A stretch of 27,714 nucleotides of DNA from Rubritepida sp. (GTDB taxonomy: Bacteria; Pseudomonadota; Alphaproteobacteria; Acetobacterales; Acetobacteraceae). Under the pieces are notes generated by a model that saw only the letters and a list, made by a program, of their open reading frames with translations, searched no databases and was not told the DNA's origin. How positions within the stretch are numbered: position 1 is the first letter of the stretch; each line of letters opens with the position of its first letter. Below are positions 7,622 through 15,100 of this stretch, piece by piece. The stretch is taken from contig JACMRO010000086.1 in assembly GCA_014376425.1 (NCBI GenBank), forward strand, positions 1 through 27,714, written 5' to 3'. Position numbers and translations under genes: made by a program.

Positions 7622-8041
7622 ATGCTGCAACCCAAACGCACGACTTTCCGCAAGGCGCATAAAGGCCGCATCAAGGGTATCGCCCGGGCGGGCTTTACGC
7701 TGTCTTTCGGGGGATATGGCCTGAAGGCGCTGGAGCCTGAGCGCGTGACAGCGCGCCAGATTGAGGCGGCTCGCCGCGCGATCACGCGCGCCATGAAGCG
7801 TCAGGGCCGGGTCTGGATCCGGATTTTCCCGGACGTGCCGGTCTCCACCAAGCCAGCCGAAGTCCGAATGGGCTCTGGAAAGGGCGCGCCGGAATTCTGG
7901 GTGTGCCGGGTGAAGCCCGGCCGCATTATGTTTGAGATTGATGGCGTAGCTTTGGACACGGCGAAGGAAGCCCTGGCGTTGGGCGCTGCAAAATTGCCGA
8001 TCAAGACCAAGATGGTCGCCCGCCTGGGTGGAGACGCGTGA
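7622..8041 (+). CDS. rplP: 50S ribosomal protein L16
   Basis: 139 residues, full length. L16 positions A- and P-site tRNA in the 50S subunit. Clear landmarks are MLQPKRTTFRKAHKGRIKG, the FGGYGLKALEPERVTARQIE block with the usual target region for arginine hydroxylation, and GSGKGAPEFWVCRVKPGRIMFE. The stop codon overlaps the start of rpmC by one base. Confidence 0.98.
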   Translation: MLQPKRTTFRKAHKGRIKGIARAGFTLSFGGYGLKALEPERVTARQIEAARRAITRAMKRQGRVWIRIFPDVPVSTKPAEVRMGSGKGAPEFWVCRVKPGRIMFEIDGVALDTAKEALALGAAKLPIKTKMVARLGGDA

Positions 8042-8250
8042 TGACTAAACCAGCTGACGTGCGCGCGAAGAGTGGCGACGAAGTCCAGGCGATGATCCTC
8101 GATCTGCGCAAGGAGCAGTTCAACCTGCGTTTTCAGCGGGCTACCGGCCAGCTAGAAAGCACCAACCGCATTAAAGCAGTCCGTCGCGACATTGCGCGGG
8201 CTAAGACCATCCAGTCCGAGCAAGCCCGCTCGGCGCAACCTAAGACCTGA
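8041..8250 (+). CDS. rpmC: 50S ribosomal protein L29
   Basis: 69 residues, typical for L29, a two-helix protein at the tunnel exit next to L23. The core is ILDLRKEQFNLRFQRATGQLESTNRIKAVRRDIARAKTI. The ATG at 8041 shares its A with the rplP stop. A GTG three bases earlier is a possible alternative start that would add one residue. The Gln/Ala-rich last ten residues are beyond the conserved core. Confidence 0.96.
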   Translation: MTKPADVRAKSGDEVQAMILDLRKEQFNLRFQRATGQLESTNRIKAVRRDIARAKTIQSEQARSAQPKT

Positions 8251-8265
8251 GAGGAGACCCCGGCC

Positions 8266-8565
8266 ATGCCGAAGCGCGTCCTCACCGGGCGGGTCACCAG
8301 CGACAAGCAGGACAAGACGTGTACCGTCTTGGTCGAGCGTCGGGTGATGCATCCGCTCTACAAGAAGTTCATCCGGCGTTCGAAAAAGTACGCTGCGCAT
8401 GATGAGACCAATCTGGCGAAGGAAGGCGACCTGGTCAGCATTGAGGAATGCCGGCCGATTTCAAAGCGCAAGTCGTGGCTGTTGGTTGCGATCAAGGGCG
8501 AAGCGGTTGCTCGGCCGGTAGGTTTTGTGGCGATTGAAGTGCCGGTAGAAGGAGTTCCGGCATGA
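8266..8565 (+). CDS. rpsQ: 30S ribosomal protein S17
   Basis: 99 residues against a usual 80-88. S17 is a primary 16S rRNA-binding protein with an OB fold. The core reads MPKRVLTGRVTSDKQDKTC, VERRVMHPLYKKFIRRSKKY, HDETNLAKEGDLVSIEECRP and ISKRKSWLL. About 20 hydrophobic residues continue after the core (VAIKGEAVARPVGFVAIEV...). Such tails are seen in other alphaproteobacteria and may be non-essential. GAGGAG upstream is a good ribosome binding site. The end overlaps rplN by four bases. Confidence 0.97.
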   Translation: MPKRVLTGRVTSDKQDKTCTVLVERRVMHPLYKKFIRRSKKYAAHDETNLAKEGDLVSIEECRPISKRKSWLLVAIKGEAVARPVGFVAIEVPVEGVPA

Positions 8566-8930
8566 TCGGCGTAGAGGCTAACCTCGAGGTCGCAGATAAC
8601 AGCGGCGCGCGTCGGGTGCAGTGCATCAAGGTGCTGGGCGGTTCCAAGCGGCGCTTCGCGTCCGTGGGCGACATTATTGTGGTTGCTGTGCAGGAAGCGA
8701 TTCCCCGCGGTAAGGTGAAAAAGGGGTCGGTTGAGCGCGCGGTCATAGTGCGCACATCTTACCCCGTGCGTCGCGCGGACGGTACGGCCATTCGTTTCGA
8801 TAAGAACGCGGCGGTGCTGATCAACAAGGCGAATGAGCCAATCGGTACACGCATCTTCGGGCCAGTCGTGCGCGAGCTTCGTGCAAAGAAGTTCATGAAG
8901 ATTATCTCGCTGGCGCCGGAGGTGCTGTAA
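8562..8930 (+). CDS. rplN: 50S ribosomal protein L14
   Basis: 122 residues, full length. L14 forms the B8 bridge with the 30S subunit and is bound by RsfS. The sequence is canonical: MIGVEANLEVADNSGARRVQ, IKVLGGSKRRFASVGDIIVV, GKVKKGSVERAVIVRT, and the terminal FMKIISLAPEVL. The start ATG lies in the rpsQ stop (ATGA). It heads the classical spc group but has no separate promoter gap. Confidence 0.98.
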   Translation: MIGVEANLEVADNSGARRVQCIKVLGGSKRRFASVGDIIVVAVQEAIPRGKVKKGSVERAVIVRTSYPVRRADGTAIRFDKNAAVLINKANEPIGTRIFGPVVRELRAKKFMKIISLAPEVL

Positions 8931-8932
8931 TT

Positions 8933-9253
8933 ATGCCTGCGAAGATCAAGAAGGGCGATAAGGTTGTTGTCCTGACAGGGCGTGATAAGGGGAAGCGCGG
9001 TGAGGTGCTGCGTGTTTTCCCGACTGAAACTCGCGCGCTAGTTCAAGGTGTGCATTTGGTGAAGAAGCACGAAAAGCCGCAGGGGATGGGTAAGCCGGGT
9101 GGCATTATCACCAAGGAAGCTCCGATTCATCTGAGCAACATTTCGTTGATTGATCCGAAAGGCGACAAGCCTGCGCGGGTCGGTTTTAAGACGCTGGAGG
9201 ATGGCCGCTTGGTGCGGGTTTCCCGGCAGAGTGGTGAGGTGCTCGACGCATGA
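8933..9253 (+). CDS. rplX: 50S ribosomal protein L24
   Basis: 106 residues, full length. L24 is an assembly initiator near the tunnel exit. The KOW motif region is KIKKGDKVVVLTGRDKGKRG, followed by VQGVHLVKKHEKP and GGIITKEAPIHLSNISLIDP. It begins two bases after the rplN stop, and its own stop overlaps the ATG of rplE (ATGA). Confidence 0.98.
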   Translation: MPAKIKKGDKVVVLTGRDKGKRGEVLRVFPTETRALVQGVHLVKKHEKPQGMGKPGGIITKEAPIHLSNISLIDPKGDKPARVGFKTLEDGRLVRVSRQSGEVLDA

Positions 9254-9975
9254 GCGGGACAAAGGGTAAAGGCGCACCTGCAAAGGGCAAGCCTGGTAAT
9301 AAGAAGACGGGCGGTAAGTCGGCCGCCAAGAGCGGTGGGGCCGGCGCGGCACCTTCCAAAGGCGATAGCGGCACGGCACGCGGGCAGTCGACTGTCCCGG
9401 CGGCTAGTGGTGTCGCGACGGCGCGCGCCGGTGAGGCGCGGCTGGCCAAGGCTTACGCGGACGTTGTCCGGCCTAAGTTGATCGAGGAGTTTGGGTACAC
9501 CAACCCGATGGAAGTGCCCAAGCTGACGAAGATCGTCATCAATATGGGTGTCGGTGAGGCTGCGGGTGACCAGAAGAAGCTAGACGCGGCGGTGGGCGAC
9601 CTCATGCTGATTTCGGGTCAGAAGCCGGTGCGGACAATTGCCAAGAAGGCAATCGCGGGCTTCAAGATCCGTGAGGGCCAGGCGATCGGCACCAAGGTCA
9701 CGTTGCGAAAGGCGCGGATGTTCGAGTTTCTCGATCGTCTGGTGACCATTGCGTTACCGCGGGTGCGGGACTTCCGTGGCCTAGTTGGAACCAAAGGTTT
9801 CGACGGCCGTGGGAACTACGCGATGGGCTTGAAGGAGCAAATCGTGTTTCCGGAGATCGTGTACGACAAGGTGGACACCGTGCGCGGCATGGACATCGTG
9901 TTCGTGACGACAGCGAAGACAGATAAGGAAGCCAGGGCTCTGCTAAAGGCTTTCGAACTTCCGTTTCAGAACTGA
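9250..9975 (+). CDS. rplE: 50S ribosomal protein L5 with a long basic N-terminal extension
   Basis: 241 residues where L5 is normally about 180. The L5 core, which binds 5S rRNA and forms the bridge to S13, begins near residue 60 (ARLAKAYADVVRPKLIEEFG) and continues with NPMEVPKLTKIVINMGVGEA, TIAKKAIAGFKIREGQAIG, DRLVTIALPRVRDFRG and ELPFQN at the end. The first 58 or so residues are low complexity, rich in Lys, Gly, Ala and Ser, with no predicted fold. The ATG overlaps the rplX stop. There is no in-frame ATG, GTG or TTG between it and the core that would give a standard-length L5, so the extension is probably translated. Confidence 0.95.
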   Translation: MSGTKGKGAPAKGKPGNKKTGGKSAAKSGGAGAAPSKGDSGTARGQSTVPAASGVATARAGEARLAKAYADVVRPKLIEEFGYTNPMEVPKLTKIVINMGVGEAAGDQKKLDAAVGDLMLISGQKPVRTIAKKAIAGFKIREGQAIGTKVTLRKARMFEFLDRLVTIALPRVRDFRGLVGTKGFDGRGNYAMGLKEQIVFPEIVYDKVDTVRGMDIVFVTTAKTDKEARALLKAFELPFQN

Positions 9976-10029
9976 GGCAATTGGAAAACCACAGGCAATG
10001 CCTGATAGGTTCCGGAGGACAGACACGAC

Positions 10030-10335
10030 ATGGCGAAGACTTCGTCTATCGAGAAAAATAAGCGCCGCGAGCTACTTTCTGCCACCCACGCGAAGAAGCG
10101 TGCGGTGTTGAAGAAGGTGGTGATGGACCGTGATGCTCCCATCGAGGAGCGGTTCGAGGCGACCATCAAGCTTGCACAGCTCCCGCGCAATGGCGCGAAG
10201 GTGCGGGTGCGGCTCCGGTGCGAGATCACCGGCCGATCGCGCGGAAACTATCGAAAGTTCAAGCTGAGCCGCAACATGCTGCGGTCCATGGCTAACAGCG
10301 GGCAGCTGCCCGGTGTGGTCAAGGCCAGCTGGTAA
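10030..10335 (+). CDS. rpsN: 30S ribosomal protein S14 (zinc-free type)
   Basis: 101 residues, the long form of S14 that does not carry the CxxC...CxxC zinc site: only one Cys is present, in RLRCEITGRSRGNYRKFKLS. S14 is in the 30S head next to S3 and S10. Other landmarks are MAKTSSIEKNKRRE and LPRNGAKVRVR. A 54-base gap separates it from rplE, the longest in this stretch, with TTCCGGAGGACAG giving a strong ribosome binding site. Confidence 0.98.
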   Translation: MAKTSSIEKNKRRELLSATHAKKRAVLKKVVMDRDAPIEERFEATIKLAQLPRNGAKVRVRLRCEITGRSRGNYRKFKLSRNMLRSMANSGQLPGVVKASW

Positions 10336-10347
10336 GGGGCCCCGCAC

Positions 10348-10746
10348 ATGTCGATGTCTGATCCCGTGGGTGACCTGCTCACTCGCATCCGCAATGCTCA
10401 GCACGCCCGGCAGTCCCGCTGCGTGGCACCGGCCAGCCGCCTTAAGGCGGATGTGCTAGATGTCTTAAGGCGCGAGGGCTACATTCGTGCCTGGAAAGTC
10501 GCCGAGGTCCGTACCGGTATTTCGCAGCTTGAGGTCGAGCTGAAGTATTCCGAGGGCGAGCCGGCGATTAAGGAAATCGGCCGCGTGTCCAAGCCAGGAC
10601 GCCGAGTTTATTCCAAGATCAAGGAGCTACCGAAGATCTATGCGGGTCTTGGTATTTCTATTTTGTCGACGCCGAAGGGCGTGATGAGCGACGCTGAAGC
10701 ACGGGCCGCCAATGTTGGCGGCGAAGTGCTGGCGCGCGTGTTCTAA
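10348..10746 (+). CDS. rpsH: 30S ribosomal protein S8
   Basis: 132 residues, full length. S8 binds helix 21 of 16S rRNA, and in E. coli its own spc mRNA, to repress translation. Recognised by SDPVGDLLTRIRNAQHA, ELKYSEGEPAIKEIGRVSKPGRRVY, and the C-terminal GLGISILSTPKGVMSDAEAR. Two adjacent starts are possible (10348 or 10354, MSMSDP). The first is closer to the AAGGGG site. Confidence 0.97.
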   Translation: MSMSDPVGDLLTRIRNAQHARQSRCVAPASRLKADVLDVLRREGYIRAWKVAEVRTGISQLEVELKYSEGEPAIKEIGRVSKPGRRVYSKIKELPKIYAGLGISILSTPKGVMSDAEARAANVGGEVLARVF

Positions 10747-10756
10747 GGGGGCCGAC

Positions 10757-11290
10757 ATGTCACGCGTTGGCAAATATCCTGTAACTGTGCCCGCTGGCGT
10801 TACGCTAGCTTTGCAGGGCAGTAGGCTGGTGGCAAAGGGCAAGCTCGGCGAGCTGTCTATGCCGGTAAGCGAAAGTATCGAGTTGGAGATCGCACCGGGG
10901 TTGGTTGCGGTGAAGCCGCTTGGAAAGGATCGACGTAGTCGCACAATGTGGGGAACTACCCGTAGCCTGATCAACAGTATGGTACAGGGCGTTTCGGTCG
11001 GCTTTACCAAGTCCATGGAAATCATTGGTACCGGTTACCGGGCGGCAGTTCAGGGCCCAGACCTGGTGATGAACCTTGGCTACAGTCACGAAATCCGCTA
11101 CCCCGTACCTGCAGGCATCAAGATCACTTGCGAGAAGCCCACCGCCATCAAGGTGGAGGGGATGGACAAGCGGCAGGTCGGTCAGGTGTCGGCTGAGATT
11201 CGCGGCTTCCGCGGTCCTGAACCCTATAAGGGCAAGGGCGTGAGATATGAAGGCGAACAGATCCTCCGCAAGGAGGGCAAGAAGAAGTAA
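10757..11290 (+). CDS. rplF: 50S ribosomal protein L6
   Basis: 177 residues, full length. L6 is near the factor-binding site of the 50S subunit. The start is the ATG at 10757 (MSRVGKYPVTVPAGV) behind AAGGGGG; the frame is also open upstream but only inside rpsH. The two repeated L6 folds are visible, ending in the signature region GMDKRQVGQVSAEIRGFRGPEPYKGKG. The stop codon shares a base with the rplR ATG. Confidence 0.98.
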   Translation: MSRVGKYPVTVPAGVTLALQGSRLVAKGKLGELSMPVSESIELEIAPGLVAVKPLGKDRRSRTMWGTTRSLINSMVQGVSVGFTKSMEIIGTGYRAAVQGPDLVMNLGYSHEIRYPVPAGIKITCEKPTAIKVEGMDKRQVGQVSAEIRGFRGPEPYKGKGVRYEGEQILRKEGKKK

Positions 11291-11655
11291 TGGCCCAGCA
11301 CAAACTCGACCTTGAGGCGCGCCGCCGGGCCCGCCTTCGCTACCAGCTCCGGCAGAAGTCCGGTGGGCGCGCGCGCCTTTCCGTCTTCCGCTCCAGCCAG
11401 CATATTTACGCGCAGATCATTGACGATAAGGCCGGCCGCACCTTGGCCGCAGCCTCGTCACTTGAGAAGGATTTGCGTGGATCATTGAAGACGGGCGCCG
11501 ACAAGGACGCGGCGGCGGCCGTGGGCAAGCTGGTGGCGGAACGCGCTTTGGCAGCCGGTGTCTCGGCCGTGGTCTTCGACCGTGGTCCCTATCTATACCA
11601 TGGCCGCGTGAAAGCGCTGGCCGATGCCGCCCGCGAGGGCGGGCTGTCGTTTTGA
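11290..11655 (+). CDS. rplR: 50S ribosomal protein L18
   Basis: 121 residues, full length. L18 binds 5S rRNA together with L5. Signature segments are ARRRARLRYQLRQKSGGRARLSVFRSSQHIYAQIIDD, a middle AAAASS-type segment, and VVFDRGPYLYHGRVKALADAAREGGL at the C-terminus. The start overlaps the rplF stop by one base, which argues for coupled synthesis. Confidence 0.98.
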   Translation: MAQHKLDLEARRRARLRYQLRQKSGGRARLSVFRSSQHIYAQIIDDKAGRTLAAASSLEKDLRGSLKTGADKDAAAAVGKLVAERALAAGVSAVVFDRGPYLYHGRVKALADAAREGGLSF

Positions 11656-11667
11656 GGAACGCATAAT

Positions 11668-12294
11668 ATGGCACGTGAACCGCGCAGCGGTGGTGAGGGT
11701 GGTGGTGGTGGCGATCGTGGCCGCGGCCGCGGCCGTCGCGATGACAACCGCCAGCAGCAGAGCGCCGACGGCGATGACCTGAAGGACAAGCTGGTCACCA
11801 TCAATCGCGTCGCCAAGGTGGTGAAGGGCGGGCGTCGTTTCTCATTCGCCGCACTCGTTGTGGTCGGCGACCAGAAGGGTCGCGTCGGTTGGGGTGCGGG
11901 CAAGGCGCGCGAGGTGCCGGAGGCGATTCGCAAGGCGACCGAGCGGGCGAAGCGCACTATGATCCGCGTGGCGATGCGCGAGGGCCGGACCTTGCACCAC
12001 GATGTGGTGGGTGAGTTTGGCGCCGGCCGCGTCTATCTTCGTTCGGCGCCCGCCGGTACCGGCATCATCGCAGGTGGCCCGATGCGCGCCGTGTTCGAGA
12101 CGCTTGGGATGGGCGATGTCGTGGCCAAGTGCACCGGCACCACCAACCCACACAACATGATTAAGGCCACCTTCGCAGGTTTGCAGCGGGCCGCGAGCCC
12201 ACGCAGCGTGGCAAGCCGCCGTGGCAAGAAGGTTGGCGATCTGCTTGGCACCAAGAAGGGCGATGAGCCCACCGCGGAGGCAGCAAATGTCTGA
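11668..12294 (+). CDS. rpsE: 30S ribosomal protein S5 with Gly/Arg-rich N-terminus
   Basis: 208 residues against 167 in E. coli. S5 contributes to decoding accuracy and mRNA unwinding. The double-stranded RNA-binding core starts near residue 37 (DDLKDKLVTINRVAKVVKGG) and includes GDQKGRVGWGAGKAREVPEAIRKA, APAGTGIIAGGPMRAVFE and TTNPHNMIKATF. The first 30 residues are Gly/Arg-rich (SGGEGGGGGDRGRGRGRR), resembling RGG-type RNA-binding tails. Similar tails occur in other alphaproteobacterial S5 proteins. The end overlaps rpmD by eight bases. Confidence 0.97.
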   Translation: MAREPRSGGEGGGGGDRGRGRGRRDDNRQQQSADGDDLKDKLVTINRVAKVVKGGRRFSFAALVVVGDQKGRVGWGAGKAREVPEAIRKATERAKRTMIRVAMREGRTLHHDVVGEFGAGRVYLRSAPAGTGIIAGGPMRAVFETLGMGDVVAKCTGTTNPHNMIKATFAGLQRAASPRSVASRRGKKVGDLLGTKKGDEPTAEAANV

Positions 12295-12478
12295 GACCGT
12301 AAAGCCGACCGTCACGGTCAAGCAGACGGGTTCGCCTATCGGCCGTAAGCCTGGCCAGCGCGAGACGCTTATTGGGCTTGGCCTCAACAAGATGAATCGG
12401 GTGCGCACTCTGGAGGACACCCCCTCTGTGCGGGGGATGATCAAGAAAGTTGCGCATCTGATCAAGGTGGAGAGCTGA
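12287..12478 (+). CDS. rpmD: 50S ribosomal protein L30
   Basis: 63 residues, full length. The core is VTVKQTGSPIGRKPGQRETL, IGLGLNKMNRVRTLEDTPSV and RGMIKKVAHLIKV. The ATG at 12287 lies inside the end of rpsE (eight-base overlap, ATGTCTGA) and gives the expected length. The longer frame upstream is a shadow of rpsE. rplO begins two bases after the stop. Confidence 0.97.
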   Translation: MSETVKPTVTVKQTGSPIGRKPGQRETLIGLGLNKMNRVRTLEDTPSVRGMIKKVAHLIKVES

Positions 12479-12479
12479 T

Positions 12480-12971
12480 ATGAAGCTCAACGAGATCAGG
12501 GATAATGACGGCGCCCGGCCTAAGTTCAAGCGGGTCGGTCGCGGTATTGGGTCGGGCAAGGGCAAGACTTCGGGCCGTGGCGTTAAGGGCCAGAAGGCGC
12601 GCTCCGGCGTGTCGTTGAATGGGTTCGAGGGCGGTCAGCTCCCAATCTACCGGCGTTTGCCCAAGCGTGGCTTCGTCAACATCTTCCGTAAGGAATATGC
12701 ACCGTTGAATCTGGGTGCGTTGGACAAGGCGATTGCCGAGGGTCGACTGCCTGGTGACCAGCCGCTGGACGAGACCATGCTGCGGGCGGCGGGCGTGGTT
12801 CGCTCGCAGTCGAAGCTGGCTGGCGTGCGGCTACTGGGGAACGGCGCCATTACCCGTGCGGTCAATATCACTGTATCGGGGGCCTCAGCGACAGCCGTGG
12901 CGGCGATCCAGGCGGCCGGCGGCACCATCGTCTTGTTGAACGCGCCGGCGGAAGCCGCGCCGGAAGCTTGA
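12480..12971 (+). CDS. rplO: 50S ribosomal protein L15
   Basis: 163 residues. L15 is a late-assembly protein with a long basic extension threading the 50S interior. That part is clear: MKLNEIRDNDGARPKFKRVG, RGIGSGKGKTSGRGVKGQKAR and GFEGGQLPIYRRLPKRGF. The globular C-terminal half ends with an Ala/Glu-rich tail. Two hairpins follow the stop, the second with a T-run, separating this gene from secY. Confidence 0.97.
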   Translation: MKLNEIRDNDGARPKFKRVGRGIGSGKGKTSGRGVKGQKARSGVSLNGFEGGQLPIYRRLPKRGFVNIFRKEYAPLNLGALDKAIAEGRLPGDQPLDETMLRAAGVVRSQSKLAGVRLLGNGAITRAVNITVSGASATAVAAIQAAGGTIVLLNAPAEAAPEA

Positions 12972-12977
12972 ACAAAC

Positions 12978-12997
12978 CCCCGCGCCGTCGCGCGGGG
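12978..12997 (+). repeat. Hairpin after rplO
   Basis: A perfect 7-bp GC stem (CCCCGCG at 12978-12984 with CGCGGGG at 12991-12997) with a 6-base loop begins seven bases after the rplO stop. It has no T-run of its own. It may cooperate with the second hairpin 15 bases further on. Confidence 0.5.
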
Positions 12998-13012
12998 AAT
13001 ACGATATAAGGG

Positions 13013-13046
13013 ACGGCGCCGGGGCTCGGGTCCGGGCGCCGTTTTT
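13013..13046 (+). terminator. Terminator-like hairpin with T-run before secY
   Basis: ACGGCGCC (13013-13020) pairs perfectly with GGCGCCGT (13035-13042) around a 14-base loop. The stem runs directly into five T residues (13042-13046). This has the form of a Rho-independent terminator, yet it lies within an otherwise continuous ribosomal cluster, 15 bases ahead of the secY ATG. It could attenuate readthrough from the ribosomal genes into secY-adk. The ribosome binding region of secY (ATGGGGATTACGGC) follows immediately. Confidence 0.65.
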
Positions 13047-13060
13047 ATGGGGATTACGGC

Positions 13061-14416
13061 ATGGCCTCGGCGGCTGAGCAACTCGCATCCAGTCTGAATC
13101 TCGGTGTTCTGTCCAAGGCGACGGAGCTGAAGAAGCGGCTGTGGTTCACGCTGGGCGCGCTCATCGTCTATCGCATCGGCAGCTATGTGCCGGTGCCCGG
13201 GGTCGATGCAGCCGTAATGGGCGAGATGCTGCGCCAGCACGGCGGCGGCATTCTGGGCATGTTCGACATGTTCACCGGCGGCGCGCTAGGGCGGATGACG
13301 GTCTTCGCGTTGAATATTATGCCCTATATTTCCGCCAGCATCATCGTGCAGTTGATGACGGCGGCGATTCCGGCATGGGAAACCCTTAAGAAGGAGGGCG
13401 AGAGTGGCCGCAAGAAGCTCAATCAGTATACGCGGTACCTAACCCTGGGCATCGCTATTGTGCAGGCTTATGGCATCGCCGTAGGGCTAGAAGGCATACG
13501 CGGCAGCTCGGGGGCAGCAGTCGTGGATCCGGGCGTGATGTTCCGGCTCTCCTGCGTAATCACCTTGGTTGGGGGCACCATGTTCCTGATGTGGCTGGGT
13601 GAGCAGGTGACGGCACGGGGCGTTGGCAACGGCATTTCGCTGATCATCTTCGCGGGCATTGTTGCCAACCTTCCCTCGGCCTTCATAGCCACGCTGGAGT
13701 TGGGCCGCACTGGCGCGCTTTCGACGTTCTTCATCATCTTCTTTCTCGCAGCGGCACTGGCTGTGATCATGCTGGTGGTCTTCGTGGAGCGGGCGCAGCG
13801 CCGCATTCCGGTGCAGTATCCCAAGCGCCAGGTCGGCAACCGGATGATGGGGGGCGAGAATACCCACCTGCCGCTGAAGCTTAACACTTCGGGTGTTATC
13901 CCCCCGATCTTCGCAAGCTCATTGCTGTTGTTACCAGCAACGGTGGCTGGATTTGCTACTGACGGCACGGCGGATACCTGGCTGCAATGGATCGCGAACC
14001 AACTGGCGCATGGCCGGCCAGCCTACATGCTCCTCTACATGGCGCTCATTATTTTCTTCGCCTTTTTCTACACGGCGGTGGTCTTCAACCCGGTAGAGAC
14101 GGCGGATAACCTAAAAAAATATGGTGGCTTTGTTGCCGGCATCCGGCCCGGAGCCAACACGGCAGAGTATTTTGATCGTGTGCTGACCAGGCTGACGGCG
14201 GTGGGCGCGCTCTACCTCTGCGTTGTCTGCCTGATCCCTGAGCTGCTAATTTCGAATTACGGCGTGCCGTTCTATTTCGGTGGTACTTCGCTGCTGATCA
14301 TCGTGACGGTCACCATGGACACGGTGGCGCAGGTGCAGTCGCATCTGTTCCAACACCAGTATGAGGGTCTCATTAAGAAGGCCCGGCTGGGTGGCAAAGG
14401 GGCAAGGATGCGTTGA
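13061..14416 (+). CDS. secY: Protein translocase subunit SecY
   Basis: 451 residues, full length. SecY is the channel of the inner-membrane Sec translocon. Ten hydrophobic segments can be read. The N-terminal signature RIGSYVPVPGVD and the plug region GGILGMFDMFTGGALGRMTVFALNIMPYI are present, as are KKEGESGRKKLNQYTRYLT in the first cytosolic loop and QRRIPVQYPKRQVG in the loop that contacts SecA and the ribosome. It follows a terminator-like hairpin, so its transcription may be uncoupled from rplO. The stop overlaps the adk ATG by one base. Confidence 0.98.
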   Translation: MASAAEQLASSLNLGVLSKATELKKRLWFTLGALIVYRIGSYVPVPGVDAAVMGEMLRQHGGGILGMFDMFTGGALGRMTVFALNIMPYISASIIVQLMTAAIPAWETLKKEGESGRKKLNQYTRYLTLGIAIVQAYGIAVGLEGIRGSSGAAVVDPGVMFRLSCVITLVGGTMFLMWLGEQVTARGVGNGISLIIFAGIVANLPSAFIATLELGRTGALSTFFIIFFLAAALAVIMLVVFVERAQRRIPVQYPKRQVGNRMMGGENTHLPLKLNTSGVIPPIFASSLLLLPATVAGFATDGTADTWLQWIANQLAHGRPAYMLLYMALIIFFAFFYTAVVFNPVETADNLKKYGGFVAGIRPGANTAEYFDRVLTRLTAVGALYLCVVCLIPELLISNYGVPFYFGGTSLLIIVTVTMDTVAQVQSHLFQHQYEGLIKKARLGGKGARMR

Positions 14417-15063
14417 TGAACCTGATTTTGCTGGGCCCGCCGGGTGCGGGTAAAGGCACCCAGGCCAAGCGGCTGGAGGAGGCCCTTGGCCTGTTGCAGA
14501 TCTCGACCGGAGACATGCTGCGGGCTGAGGTGAAGGCCGCGACGCCTGTGGGCCTTGAGGCCCGAGCCATTATGGAACGGGGCGACCTGGTGCCGGACGG
14601 GATGATCACAGCCATGCTGGCCAGCCGTGTGTCGCAACCCGATGCGGCCAAAGGCTTCATTCTCGACGGCTTCCCGCGCACCGTGCCGCAGGCCGAAGCA
14701 CTGGACGCTATGCTGGCCGAGAAAGGTATTCCGCTCGACCACGTCATCGAGTTGAACGTGGACGACGCAGCGCTGGTCGACCGCATTGCCGGTCGCTTCA
14801 CCTGCGCCAGCTGCGGCGCCGGCTACCACGACAGTTTCAAGCAGCCCCGCGTGGCCGGCGTCTGCGACAGCTGCGGTGGGACTGAGTTAACCCGCCGGGC
14901 CGACGACAAGGCCGAGACCGTGGCCGCACGGCTGGCTGCCTATCACCGCCAGACGTCGCCGCTGCTGCCCTTCTACGGTGCGCAAGGCAAGCTTTCGGCC
15001 GTCGACGGGATGGCCGATATGGATGTTGTGTTCGCGGCGCTGTCCAAGGTGATCAAGCCTTGA
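14416..15063 (+). CDS. adk: Adenylate kinase, long form with Cys4 lid
   Basis: 215 residues. The enzyme converts AMP and ATP to two ADP and keeps adenylate pools balanced. The P-loop GPPGAGKGT is at 7-15, FILDGFPRTVPQAEALD carries the conserved AMP-site Arg, and the lid has four cysteines (Cys130, Cys133, Cys150, Cys153) arranged CxxC...CxxC, which indicates a structural zinc site as in Gram-positive and many alphaproteobacterial enzymes. The ATG at 14416 is preferred over the TTG three bases before it. The position directly after secY is typical of alphaproteobacteria. Confidence 0.97.
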   Translation: MNLILLGPPGAGKGTQAKRLEEALGLLQISTGDMLRAEVKAATPVGLEARAIMERGDLVPDGMITAMLASRVSQPDAAKGFILDGFPRTVPQAEALDAMLAEKGIPLDHVIELNVDDAALVDRIAGRFTCASCGAGYHDSFKQPRVAGVCDSCGGTELTRRADDKAETVAARLAAYHRQTSPLLPFYGAQGKLSAVDGMADMDVVFAALSKVIKP

Positions 15064-15071
15064 TGGTGCCG

Positions 15072-15100
15072 TTGACTCGCCGCCGCGCGGGGTGTAGTGC
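15072..15100 (+). promoter_or_regulatory. Candidate promoter for rpsM-rpsK-rpoA-rplQ
   Basis: TTGACT (15072-15077) is followed by exactly 17 bases and then TAGTGC (15095-15100), the same arrangement as the candidate before rpsL. It lies in the 151-base gap after adk, so the alpha group may have its own start here. The -10 is weak against TATAAT. The -10 falls in the loop of the hairpin at 15087-15105. Confidence 0.4.
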
